Shown piece after piece: positions 28,358 through 38,396 of a stretch of 64,000 nt of DNA. This stretch comes from Arion vulgaris (Eukaryota; Mollusca; Gastropoda; Stylommatophora; Arionidae): NCBI GenBank assembly GCA_020796225.1, contig CM036759.1, positions 64,264,590 to 64,328,589 of the forward strand, written 5' to 3'. The position numbers and the translations under genes are program-made. Positions within the stretch are counted from its first letter, which is position 1, and every line of letters begins with the position of its first letter. A model generated the notes under the pieces. It had not been told where the DNA came from and did not search any database. It saw only the letters and a list, made by a program, of their open reading frames with translations.

Positions 28358-30204
28358 GTTCTGGGTAAAAACAAACGGGCCGTCAGAAAAGATGGAAGCG
28401 GCGCTTCGCGAGCCAACAGAAACCATGCTGAAAGCCTACCGGAAGTGTTTTCCAACAGAGAAGGTGCTCAGAAGTACGTGCCTGTCAGCGGTGGTTCCGG
28501 TTCATCTTACAATGAAGAGCACGAGCCAGGGAGTTCAAGATCTGTCAGCCAAGTATCCTCTGTGGATTGCCAAGAGAATCCCAGTACGAAGGCGGAAAAT
28601 GAAAGGTTTCTTAAAAATGTTCATTTTGAAGTCTCCCCAGGGAGGGATTTTCCAGGAGATATTCAACGGTTGGCTCCAGCCGGTTCTCTCACGCCCTCCT
28701 CACAAGATGAAAAAAGCGGTTCTCATTCAATCTTTGCGCAACCGCTCTCTGGCTCAAGTGATGGAAGCATTCTGGAGCGCTTGTTTGCTTCCAGATCGAC
28801 TGAGAGAGCCATATTGGACAGTGGCAGCTCTTTCCATGACCACCCCTCGTGGCCCCACAGCCTTTGTTCAGCCCCCTTAGGCCAGCCTCCAGTTTTTTCA
28901 CACGATCCACGGCATAGCGGCCTTGGTTATAGAATTACTACCTCAAATACTCTTGCCTCACTCGTGACCAGGCCAGCGTGGATCCCATTTGATCATCGTC
29001 GATCGTTGGGCGTTCCAGGGCAAGGCAACTTGCATTTACATGTACCCCCTAGCAGCAACATCGACATCCAGGGACTGAAACCGGCAGCGAGCTTCGTCAA
29101 TGTGCAGCATCAACAGCAGCAGCACCAACAGCAGCAGCAACAACAGCAGCAACATTTAGACGGGCGCTCAATCCTCGCATCATTATCCGGCAACCAGATG
29201 AGCGCTGGTTCAGCAGATAACTCACCTCCTCCTCCTCACAGCGAAGAGGTGCTGCTGGTGAAATCGTCTCCCCCTAACAGTTGCACATCCTCCTACCTCA
29301 GCAGCCTCATGCGGCAGCCTCTAACTCAACATATGAGTGAGGCTTGCGGCAGTGCGTCCTCACGGGTCGTTAACACGACCCACCGCACAGAGTCTACAAT
29401 CTACCTCCACCCAGCCTTTGAACTACCTCCCCCTGCTACCTCCAGTATCAGGAAGAATATGAATACCTCACCAATATCTACAACCTCTTCATCACCTCTA
29501 GGTAACTCATACATGCCACCAGGACTACCTCCATACAGCAATGCAAAGACATTTCCCCAACGGTTCTCATCATTGAAATCTACTCAGGGTCAGATACAAC
29601 TACCATTCGGTGGCAGCAGTCTTAACAACAACATCAGCGGCAGCAATAGCGCTGGCAGCATCAGTAGTAGCAGCTCAATGATCAGCAACAACAGCAGCAA
29701 CTCAATGATCAGCAACAACAGCAGCAATTGCAGAGACGATCTCCTAGACCTGTCTTTGAAGAACAGACACACAAACGATTTGACCGTTTCACCTCGCGAC
29801 AACACGATGACCTCTTCTCCAAGAAATACCTCCATGTTGGCTGTAAAAATTGAACAATCTCAACGAGAGATTGACCACAAACCGCCACGATATATTAGCA
29901 ATGCTCTACCAGTCGAATCTGACGACTCGCACGGTTACAGCAATTTGAGAACCCCTGTAACTACCAGTTCCCTTCTACGGGTCATGTCCGAAACAAGGGG
30001 ACGTAACTTAACGATGATGGACAACACCAAAATGACAGTTTCCACGAAGTTAGCAGAACTACTTGCGACAGCATCTGGCGCTCTGGCCCCTACACCAACT
30101 TCCTTGATCGTTAAAGATGAAGATGGAGCTACTGCTGTCATGCCCTATCCTTTTGTTCCCTGCAAAACTGAAGAGCCTCGCCATACGTCCAGTTCCGAGA
30201 ACCG
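28358..30204 (+). CDS. Large coding exon 2 of putative nuclear coregulator
   Basis: This is the only long open frame in the window not built from tandem repeats. It spans 615 codons plus two bases, from acceptor TTTCAG|GTTCTGG to donor AACCG|GTGAGT (phase 2; Arg at the join whatever follows, since CGN is always Arg). In spliced numbering the features are I162-F167 ILERLF (LxxLL-like), a Gln/His run at about 273-291, and a Ser/Asn-rich stretch at about 450-483 with an exact SMISNNSSN duplication. DLLDLSLK follows at 485-492, resembling PxDLS sites that bind CtBP. VKIE (Lys521) and VKDE (Lys610) fit the SUMO consensus, and LAELL at 589-593 is a perfect LxxLL nuclear-receptor box. LxxLL with DLS and SUMO sites is typical of receptor coregulators such as NRIP1 or LCOR-like proteins. 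No sequence similarity to these is claimed, and no DNA-binding domain is visible in this exon. Confidence 0.85.
29109..29158 (+). repeat. In-frame CAG/CAA repeat (poly-Gln)
   Basis: CAGCAGCAGCACCAACAGCA and following CAA/CAG codons encode a run of about 16 Gln broken by His. It mixes CAA and CAG and stays in frame with exon 2. Confidence 0.9.
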
Positions 30205-30230
30205 GTGAGTAACGCAGCCTGCTCTATTAT

Positions 30231-30806
30231 ATGTCATTCTATAAATATCACTTTATCACTCTATAAATGTCACTATATAAATGTCAGTCTATCACAGTCG
30301 CGCTATAAATTTCACTCTATAAATATCGCTCTATAACAGTCACGGTAGAAATGTCACTCTATAAATGCAACTCTACAAATATCACTCTATAAATTCAACT
30401 CCATAAATGCAACTCTATAAATGCAACTCTATCAATGCAATTCTATAAATGTCACTCTATAAATATCACTAAAAAGTGTCACTATATAAATGTCGCTCTA
30501 TAAATGCAACTCAATAAGTGTCACTCTATAAATGTAACCCTATAACAGTCACGGTATAAATGTCACCCTATAACAGTTACGGTATAAATGACAATCTATA
30601 AATACAACTATATAAATGTCGCTCTATAAATGCAACTCTATAAATGTCACTCAATAAATGCAACTCTATAAATGTCACTCTATAAATATCACTCTATGCA
30701 TGTCACTCATTCTGTACACTTTGTAAATGTTATTTTTATATGCCACTTTGTAAATGTTATTTTTATATGCCACTTTGTAAATGTTATTTTTATATGCCAC
30801 TTTGTA
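30231..30806. repeat. Degenerate 12-14-bp repeats in intron 2
   Basis: 30231-30710 is built from CTCTATAAATGTCA / CTCTATAAATGCAA words. 30716-30806 has 3.5 units of 27-28 bp (TTTGTAAATGTTATTTTTAT then ATGCCAC). The tract begins about 25 bp after the donor of exon 2. Confidence 0.9.
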
Positions 30807-30865
30807 AATGACAAATTGTAGATACGAATTTGATTTTGTGAAGACAATGGATTTTAAATCTATCA

Positions 30866-31215
30866 TCAACATCATCATCCCTACAGCCGTCAACATCATC
30901 ATCATCATCATAGCCGCATTACCATCCCCACAAACCGTCATCATATCATCATCACCATCCCCACAACCATCATCGCCTCATCATAATCATCATTATCATC
31001 ATACATCCTCATAATCATCCTCAGCATCATCACCATCCCCATCATCCCATTACCATCATAATCATCATCCTCATCATCATCATCCCCATCATCATCATCC
31101 CTATCATCATCTTCATCCTCCCCATCATCATCATTATCTTCACCCTCCCCATCATCATCATCATCTTCACCCTCCCCATCATCATCCCCATCATCATCAT
31201 CATCATCATCTATGT
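30866..31215. repeat. (CAT)n / CCCCATCATCAT microsatellite
   Basis: Compound ATC/CAT trinucleotide repeats with CACCATCCCCA interruptions. Asp-rich minus-strand frames are artefacts. Confidence 0.95.
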
Positions 31216-31388
31216 ATCCCATATCACTAATGCTAGTTGATAAACAAAGAAATTGCTTGAGATGAAACAATGGAATGTAATGATGAAATATTGGAAGGAT
31301 AAGCCCCGGAACATAAAGCTACCACTGAAGTAGCCATACAGAGACTGGGTACAAGTTTGTGGGGGGTTTTTTATTTCAACATAACAAG

Positions 31389-31515
31389 GTGATGGGAATA
31401 GAGGTGATGGGAATAGAGGTGATGGGAATAGAGGTGATGGGAATAGAGGTGATGGGAATAGAGGTGATGGGAATAGAGGTGATGGGAATAGAGGTGATGG
31501 GAATAGAGGTGATGG
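31389..31515. repeat. 15-bp minisatellite (GTGATGGGAATAGAG), 8.5 units
   Basis: Perfect 15-bp units flanked by AACATAACAAG and GAGGGATGTCC. The lack of variation suggests recent expansion. Confidence 0.97.
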
Positions 31516-31534
31516 AGGGATGTCCATTTTTACT

Positions 31535-32035
31535 TGATACTTACTTGCTTATTCTTCCCTGCTCCTCGTGGAGCATAGGCCCTCAACAATTGTTCGCCAC
31601 TTTCCCTGTCTCTGAGTTCTTTCTTCATGGTCTCCCAGGACAGCTCAGCACTTCAGTTCCTCAAGAAGACTTTGTCTCCAGATCTGTTTAGGTCGTCCTC
31701 TTTTCGTTTTCCTTGCGGGTTCAACTCAAGTGCTTGTCTTGTGGCACTCGACGGTGTCTTCCGTAGGGTGTGCCCGACACATCGCCATTTTTTCCTCTTA
31801 ACCTGGGTCATCATGGGTTCCTGTCCTGTTCTTACCCCACAGGTCTGTGTTTGCAACTCTATCATACCATCTCAGTCTGAGAATCCGTCGAAGACATGCG
31901 TTGACAAATGTCTGAACCTTATTTGTATTTAACTTGGTGACTCGCCACGTTTCCGAGCCATACAGCAACACAAATTTCACATTTGAACTGACTATCTTGA
32001 GCTTTGTTTTCGTGGATTTTTGCTTTATACACACA
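31535..32035 (-). mobile_element. RTE-like LINE C-terminal fragment (family L1b)
   Basis: Minus-strand frames read KSTKTKLKIVSSNVKFVLLY, then GSETWRVTKLNTNKVQTFVN, then CLRRILRLRWYDRVANTDLW. After a frameshift come KRKKWRCVGHTLRKTPSSAT, RQALELNPQGKRKEDDL and a C-terminus reaching to 31540. This is a well-formed RTE C-terminus with one or two frameshifts. Sister copies are 49985-50158 and 63740-64000. Confidence 0.88.
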
Positions 32036-32044
32036 CATTATTTG

Positions 32045-32256
32045 GGGGTCTCAATGGCGAAGTGGTTAAGACTTTTGTCTGTCGTACTAAAGGTTGTAGG
32101 TTCGAATCCGGACCGAGACACATGTTCTCTAGTATTGTTGCCGGAGCTACTGAGTATTGTTTTGTACAATACTATTGGCAGATAGCGTCCCCACAGGGAC
32201 GGAGCCATACTGGAAAACTCGGTGTAGTCAATATTTCGCCTTTGGAAGCCTCTATA
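32045..32256 (+). mobile_element. SINE-D copy with tRNA-like head
   Basis: A box ATGGCGAAGTGGTTAAG and B box AGGTTCGAATCCGG are spaced as in a tRNA. Downstream come TTGTTGCCGGAGCTACTGAG and CCCCACAGGGACGGAGCC. The cloverleaf is not completed by an acceptor stem, so it is a SINE head and not a tRNA gene. Confidence 0.8.
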
Positions 32257-32334
32257 CATTATTTGATACTTTCTTTACAGGTGTCTTTATCTCTGCCCGC
32301 CTTCTCCACCCAAGGAGTTTTATAATATTTTCAT

Positions 32335-32860
32335 CAACTCTGCACAGTGCCTCCACTTCTTCCACTAACAATTCTTCCATTATTAATTCTTCCACTACCA
32401 ATTTACTCATTATTTCTTCCATTACTATTTCGTCCACTACCATTTTTTCCATTACTATTTCTTCCATTATTATTTCTTCCATTATTATTTCTTCCATTAT
32501 TATTTCTTCCATTACTATTTCTTCCATTATCTTCCACTATTCTTCCATTACTATCTTCTTCCATTACATTTCTTCCATTACTATTTCTTCCACTACCATT
32601 TCTTCCATTATTTTCTATTTCTTCCATTACTATTTCTTCCATTACATTTCTTCCACTACTATTCTTCACTACCATTTCTTCCATTACTATTTCTTCCATA
32701 CCATTTCTTCCTATTTACTTTTCTTTCAGTTACCATTCACCCATTCTCCGTTCTTTCCATTACCATCTTCTTCCATTACCATTTCTTCCATTACCATTTC
32801 TTCCATTACATTTTCCATTTCTTTCTTCCACTATTTCCACTGTACCATTTTCCCCACTAT
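32335..32860. repeat. (TTCTTCCATTACTAT)n degenerate repeat
   Basis: Fifteen-bp units TTCTTCCATTATTAT / TTCTTCCACTACCAT, becoming irregular with many small deletions after 32525. Confidence 0.92.
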
Positions 32861-32931
32861 AATTTTTTCACTACCACCTCCAACCTCCCCCTTTCAACCC
32901 CACCCACCCATCGCTACCAGCTCTTCAACTA

Positions 32932-33285
32932 CATTTTCTTACACAGCCAAGCCTACATTTTCTTACACAGCCAAGCCTACATTATCCTCACACAGCCAAG
33001 CCTACATTATCCTCCACACAGCAAGCCTACATTTTCTTACACAGCCAAGCCTACATTTTCTTACACAGCCAAGCCTACATTTTCTTACACAGCCAAGCCT
33101 ACATTTTCTTACACAGCCAAGCCTACATTATCCTCACACAGCCAAACCTACATTATCCTCACACAGCCAAGCCTACATTATCCTCACACAGCCAAGCCTA
33201 CATTATCCTCACACAGCCAAGCCTACATTATCCTCACACAGCCAAGCCTACATTATCCTCACACAGCCAAACCTACATTTTGAAG
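32932..33285. repeat. 24/25-bp minisatellite, ~14 units
   Basis: Unit CACAGCCAAGCCTACATTAT plus CCTCA, alternating in blocks with the 24-bp form ...ACATTTTCTTA. Three block switches (TTTTCTTA, ATCCTCA, TTTTCTTA, ATCCTCA) suggest segmental duplication within the array. Confidence 0.95.
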
Positions 33286-33412
33286 AAACAAAAACATTAT
33301 TTTATGATTTTGGAAAACTGAAACCTTGTCTGCTACCTGGATCATTTCCATAATCCCTTCATTTGTGGCCTTATCTTATCATTGGTTGAACTTAATGTAC
33401 CGTCTCGCGCTT

Positions 33413-33510
33413 GCACATACATACATTAGTGGATCTTTGTGTGGGAAACATGTCCAAGCTGGCTAGTACATACATACATTAGTGGATCTTTGTGTGGGAA
33501 AATTGTCCGA
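33413..33510. repeat. ~57-bp direct duplication
   Basis: ACATACATACATTAGTGGAT followed by CTTTGTGTGGGAAA occurs at about 33416 and 33473. Confidence 0.9.
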
Positions 33511-33521
33511 GCACATTTAGC

Positions 33522-33774
33522 TTCTTCTTCTTCAAACGCTCCATATCGATCACTTGTTAACCACTCTTTGTGATTTGTATGTGATCTAAACCTAAGAGCG
33601 ACTCTACGGTGGGCCAGTTATGCGCCTTCAAGTCGCATATCCTATTTCTGCGGCGCTTTTTATGTGTTAGATTAGCTTCCCTAGGCCCCTACTTCAATCG
33701 CCTCTTACGACATGCCTATAGGCCACAGTGTTACTATTCTTTGCGCCACTTGCTAGCCCCGGCAACATACGGGC
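33522..33774 (-). mobile_element. SINE-A copy, full length
   Basis: Tail CTTCTTCTTCTTC, CGCTCCATATCGATCACTTG, core CGCCTCTTACGACATGCC and head CCCGGCAACATACGGGCG. It adjoins the 12-bp array without a gap. Confidence 0.88.
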
Positions 33775-34028
33775 GAGATTAGATACGAGATTAGATACGA
33801 GATTAGATACGAGATTAGATACGAGATTAGATACGAGATTAGATACGAGATTAGATACGAGATTAGATACGAGATTAGATACGAGATTAGATACGAGATT
33901 AGATACGAGATTAGATACGAGATTAGATACGAGATTAGATACGAGATTAGATACGAGATTAGATACGAGATTAGATACGAGATTAGATACGAGATTAGAT
34001 ACGAGATTAGATACGAGATTAGATACGA
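33775..34028. repeat. 12-bp minisatellite (GATTAGATACGA), 21 units
   Basis: Perfect GATTAGATACGA repeats between the head of one SINE and the tRNA-like head of another. Twelve bp is a multiple of three, giving monotonous open frames on both strands. Confidence 0.98.
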
Positions 34029-34115
34029 GGTGAGAGAAAGGTTCGAAACCACAACCATTATATCGACAGGCCAACATCTTAACCACTTCGCCACAAAGAC
34101 CCCCCGAGGAAGAGA
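34029..34115 (-). mobile_element. SINE-D-like tRNA head
   Basis: The minus strand reads GTCTTTGTGGCGAAGTGGTT then AAGATGTTGGCCTGTC and GGTTTCGAACC, close to the 32045 head. No SINE body follows; the 12-bp array takes its place. Confidence 0.7.
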
Positions 34116-34139
34116 GAGAATGCAGAATAGATATAACAT

Positions 34140-34277
34140 CTGGACGTGTATGTGTATATACTTATATGTGTGTGTGAGTGTATATGAGAGTATTTAGAAT
34201 ATATTACATTGTGTATATGTGCATGTATATATATATATATATATATATAAGAGAGAGAGAGAGAGAGAGAGAGAGGT
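34140..34277. repeat. (TG)n, (TA)n and (GA)n microsatellites
   Basis: GTGTGTGTGAG, TATATATATATATAT and GAGAGAGAGAGA runs in succession. Confidence 0.92.
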
Positions 34278-34312
34278 AATAGAAACGTTTCAGGCATCTT
34301 ATCGTTTAGAGC

Positions 34313-34401
34313 AGAGGTTCCCAAACTTTGTATTATCGAGGACCCACTTTTAAATTCACTTTGCTGCTACGGACGTCAAATGTTTTTATATATGAAAATC
34401 T
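34313..34401 (+). mobile_element. hAT-like left end
   Basis: CAGAGGTTCCCAAACTTTGT followed by GAGGACCCACTTTT is the start of a CAG(A/C)GGTTC-type hAT element, cut off by the following SINE-A. Confidence 0.5.
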
Positions 34402-34612
34402 TCCTACAAGGCATGTCGTAAGAGGATCGAAGTAGGGGTTTAGGGAAGCTACCTTCGTAAATAAAAAGCATAGCAGAAATCGAATGTGCTGGCCTACTTG
34501 TGGGCGCATAACTGACACAAGGTACAATCGCTCTTAGACTCAGATCACATACAGATCACAAAGAGTGGTTTAACAAGTGGTCGATATGGAGCGTTCAAAG
34601 AAGTAGAAGAAG
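34402..34612 (+). mobile_element. SINE-A copy, 5'-truncated
   Basis: From CCTACAAGGCATGTCGTAAG with the GGATCGAAG core variant, through TAGGGAAGCTACCTTCG, ATCACAAAGAGTGG and GGAGCGTTC to GAAGTAGAAGAAG. Confidence 0.88.
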
Positions 34613-34887
34613 ACTGTTCCAGTTATCAGTTATATGAGGACTATCATCATAGCACTCCGGACATTTCCATAGGTGCTCCGATCCCTACATCAACAAATCC
34701 AGCAGCGCAACACGCCAGTTCGATGTTGATTAATCAATCTTTCTGCAAATTTGGTATGTCATCAGTGCGATACAAAGAGCAATGTTACTACGATACAATG
34801 GATACAAAAAGACCGGCACCGAAACAGGTGGACCTTAGAGATAACAGAGGCGACGAAAGACACTATGAAGCGCACAAATTGGCTCGT

Positions 34888-36680
34888 TCTAGTAATCTCT
34901 TCTTATCATGACACTGTGATGTAAAACAGGATTAGAGACAAGAAAACTAGAAAACTACTAGTAATCTCTTCTTATTATGACACTGTGATGTAAAACAGGA
35001 TTAGAGACAAGAAAACAAGAAAACTACTAGTAATCTCTTCTTATCATGACACTGTGATGTAAAACAGGATTAGAGACAAGAAAACAAGAAAACTACTATT
35101 AATCTCTTCTTATCATGACACTGTGATGTAAAACAGGATTAGAGACAAGAAAACTAGAAAACTACTAGTAATCTCTTCTTATCATGACACTGTGATGTAA
35201 AACAGGATTAGAGACAAGAAAACAAGAAAACTACTATTAATCTCTTCTTATCATGACACTGTGATGTAAAACAGGATTAGAGACAAGAAAACTAGAAAAC
35301 TACTAGTAATCTCTTCTTATTATGACACTGTGATGTAAAACAGGATTAGAGACAAGAAAACAAGAAAACTACTAGTAATCTCTTCTTATCATGACACTGT
35401 GATGTAAGACAGATTAGAGACAAGAAAACAAGAAAACTACTAGTAACTCTTCTATCATGACACTGGATGTAAAACAGGATTAGAGACAAGAAAACAAGAA
35501 AACTACTAGTAATCTCTTCTTATCATGACACTGTGATGTAAAACAGGATTAGAGACAAGAAAACAAGAAAACTACTAGTAATCTCTTCTTATCATGACAC
35601 TGTGATGTAAAACAGGATTAGAGACAAGAAAACAAGAAAACTACTAGTAATCTCTTCTTATCATGACACTGTGATGTAAAACAGGATTAGAGACAAGAAA
35701 ACAAGAAAACTACTAGTAATCTCTTCTTATCATGACACTGTGATGTAAAACAGGATTAGAGACAAGAAAACAAGAAAACTACTAGTAATCTCTTCTTATC
35801 ATGACACTGTGATGTAAAACAGGATTAGAGACAAGAAAACAAGAAAACTACTAGTAATCTCTTCTTATCATGACACTGTGATGTAAAACAGGATTAGAGA
35901 CAAGAAAACAAGAAAACTACTAGTAATCTCTTCTTATCATGACACTGTGATGTAAAACAGGATTAGAGACAAGAAAACAAGAAAACTACTAGTAATCTCT
36001 TCTTATCATGACACTGTGATGTAAAACAGGATTAGAGACAAGAAAACAAGAAAACTACTAGTAATCTCTTCTTATCATGACACTGTGATGTAAAACAGGA
36101 TTAGAGACAAGAAAACAAGAAAACTACTAGTAATCTCTTCTTATCATGACACTGTGATGTAAAACAGGATTAGAGACAAGAAAACAAGAAAACTACTAGC
36201 AATCTCTTCTTATCATGACACTGTGATGTAAACAGGATTAGAGACAAGAAAACAAGAAAACTACTAGTAATCTCTTCTTATCATGACACTGTGATGTAAA
36301 ACAGGATTAGAGACAAGAAAACAAGAAAACTACTAGTAATCTCTTCTTATCATGACACTGTGATGTAAAACAGGATTAGAGACAAGAAAACAAGAAAACT
36401 ACTAGTAATCTCTTCTTATCATGACACTGTGATGTAAAACAGGATTAGAGACAAGAAAACAAGAAAACTACTAGTAATCTCTTCGTATCAGGACACTGTG
36501 ATGTAAAACAGGATTAGAGACAAGAAAACTAGAAAACTACTAGTAATCTCTTCTTATCATGACACTGTGATGTAAAACAGGATTAGAGACAAGAAAACAA
36601 GAAAACTACTAGTAATCTCTTCTTATCATGACACTGTGATGTAAAACAGGATTAGAGACAAGAAAACAAGAAAACTACTT
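34888..36680. repeat. 69-bp minisatellite, ~26 units
   Basis: Unit CTAGTAATCTCTTCTTATCA, then TGACACTGTGATGTAAAACA, then GGATTAGAGACAAGAAAACA, then AGAAAACTA. Units are over 95% alike by eye. The first seven alternate AACTAG/AACAAG and TATTAT/TATCAT variants. Units near 35400-35470 have several single-base deletions. Confidence 0.97.
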
Positions 36681-37104
36681 GCTCTCGCCTGCTATGAATT
36701 CAGGCGTAGTCAGTGTTCCTAGTATGGCGTTTCAGACTGATTTTGCGTGAAGGCATGCTTTCCTTAACAGTATATCCGGCTATACAAGCGTGTCCTCCCC
36801 TACTTTAGAGATGATACTTCTAAAACAAAGTTAGACACAAACGATATTCTTAGCATGGGAGATAACCGCGATATTAAAGATCATAGTTTTCTCGGATGCG
36901 TTATCTCTCTTTAAATAAACGTTCTATTTGTTCTTTTGTCGACACCGCCCTTCGGCCGGCATTTCTAGTCTAGGGCTAGCGAGCTCCTCTTTGAATGGGT
37001 GACAGTGGTACCGGACAACAAGATATAACAACGATTAAGACTGCCACATAGCACATCTGAGGAATGGGAGATTAAGAGACATAATTGGTAGAGATTAACA
37101 GAAG
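36681..37104. other. Mostly unrecognised
   Basis: 36683-36775 is an inverted relative of 26395-26495. The remainder, including a GC-rich block (CCGCCCTTCGGCCGGC near 36945-36960), shows no motif. Confidence 0.4.
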
Positions 37105-37296
37105 TTAATTGCATATCCTTTACAGGACATTGCGAATCAACCTCAGCTTTTTAACGCCGTTTGTGATTTTTCTAGGCATTATTGCGTTCAGTAGTTTGCC
37201 ATCGCTTTCTGAACTGGTGGTGCCACTGTCCTTTTGTAAAAATGTAGGTTAATAGACCGAGTCACTATCCCCTAAGCCACAGACGCCACCTGGTCT
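37105..37296 (-). mobile_element. SINE-F copy
   Basis: On the minus strand GGCGTCTGTGGCTTAGGGGA starts the tRNA-like head. The B-box region is deleted; then come TTTTACAAAAGGACAGTGGC, CGATGGCAAACTACTGAACG and AATAATGCCTAGAAAAATC. Confidence 0.75.
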
Positions 37297-37310
37297 GTTA
37301 AAATCGTAAG

Positions 37311-37754
37311 GGGGCCTCTGAGGTGTAGAGGTTGGGTGCTGGCTTCTCGTTGGAAATGTGCTTGGTTCGCTCCCTCGTGGAGCCATGGGGATATTTTTCC
37401 AGAGATCATGATCTTAGTGTAGGTGAGATCGAGTTCCTAGTCCTATCTGAGACGAACGATATCGGAGACGATCCTGTGTTCAAGTTGAGCACTAAAAGAA
37501 CCCGTGGCAATTCAAAATCGACAAAGAGCAGGTTGGAAAGCCGCTGCCCGATCAAAACTCATTATAAAGATTAAATAATAAAAAATTAGTTTACTAAATA
37601 TTGTTACATCAAAATTACATAGAAGCTCGCCTGTGCTACGAAGTTCGTGTACTACCGCTGATATCTCCCTGGGTAGGAAAGAGATTGAAGCACACATGGT
37701 TACTCACCGAAGTGCAAGGATGATGGTCATATCAATCAGACAATCAATCAATCA
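37311..37754 (+). mobile_element. SINE-C copy, full length
   Basis: Head GTGTAGAGGTTGGGTGC with B-box-like TTGGTTCGCTCCC, GATCATGATCTTAGTGTAGG, TATCTGAGACGAACGAT, AAAACTCATTATAAAGATT, CACATGGTTACTCACCGAAG and an ATCA tail. Confidence 0.88.
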
Positions 37755-38396
37755 CAAAATCATCATTATGGAAATAGCAGTAGCAGACGTGGACAGAATA
37801 AATATGTCACTAAAAAGATCATTAAAGAGTGTTTATCATACGACTCTACAGAATGACCTCACCACAAGCAGAAAACGGCAGGAAATCCTATAGAGAAGTC
37901 GCACATCACTAACACTGGCCGTAATAGTACCGAGGGTACGAGGACTCAAGGCAAGTGGACCGGACCACAGATTTCCTGTAACGATCGCACTTGAAGGATC
38001 TAAACTTCAAGTACCTCTAAAGTTGACGAAGGCTCACCGCATGGCGAGAGACACCAGTCAAATGGTAAGCAGACCTCACGCAAATATCAGTCAGAAGCGC
38101 AATACGTCATGACTTCCGTCTGAATTGACAGCGGGTGATCGAAGAAGTAAAAGAAGAAGAACATGCGACTGAAGATATACAAAACGACAGAATGAAAGGA
38201 TTAAAAGAGTGTTCAACATACAGAGCAAAAATACCGAAAATGTACGGGAATGTCAGACGAGACAAAATCAAATATTTTCATAGGTCGAAAATGTTGAATG
38301 CACCTATTCTACATGCGTAGGAGCATATGAACCAAAACTCAACGTGTAGTTATTCTTGGCAAAAACAAAACATATTACAAAGTGTGATTAGATTGC
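37755..38396. other. Unassigned, with SINE-like tails
   Basis: GAAGAAGTAAAAGAAGAAGA at about 38143-38162 and TTCTTGGCAAAAACAAAACA then TTACAAAGTGTGATTAGATT (38352-38391) resemble SINE-A/B 3' ends. The rest has no readable motif. Confidence 0.4.

Noticed and set aside
28323..28880. Alternative + frame of 185 codons overlapping exon 2
   Set aside because: A shadow frame of the 615-codon exon. It lacks a matching splice phase with exon 1 and has no motif support.
29590..29835. Leu-rich minus-strand frame in exon 2
   Set aside because: Antisense of the AGC/AAC serine-asparagine repeat.
32055..32120. Candidate tRNA gene (A and B boxes)
   Set aside because: The acceptor stem and cloverleaf do not close, and the sequence continues into a SINE-D body shared with 25526-25745.
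31359..33353. 398-codon Ser/Thr-rich frame and neighbours
   Set aside because: Built from TTCTTCCATTA repeats and the 24/25-bp array within a putative intron.
34888..36680. CRISPR-like appearance of regular repeats
   Set aside because: The arrays are head-to-tail with no unique spacers between repeats and no cas genes; the setting is eukaryotic. These are minisatellites.
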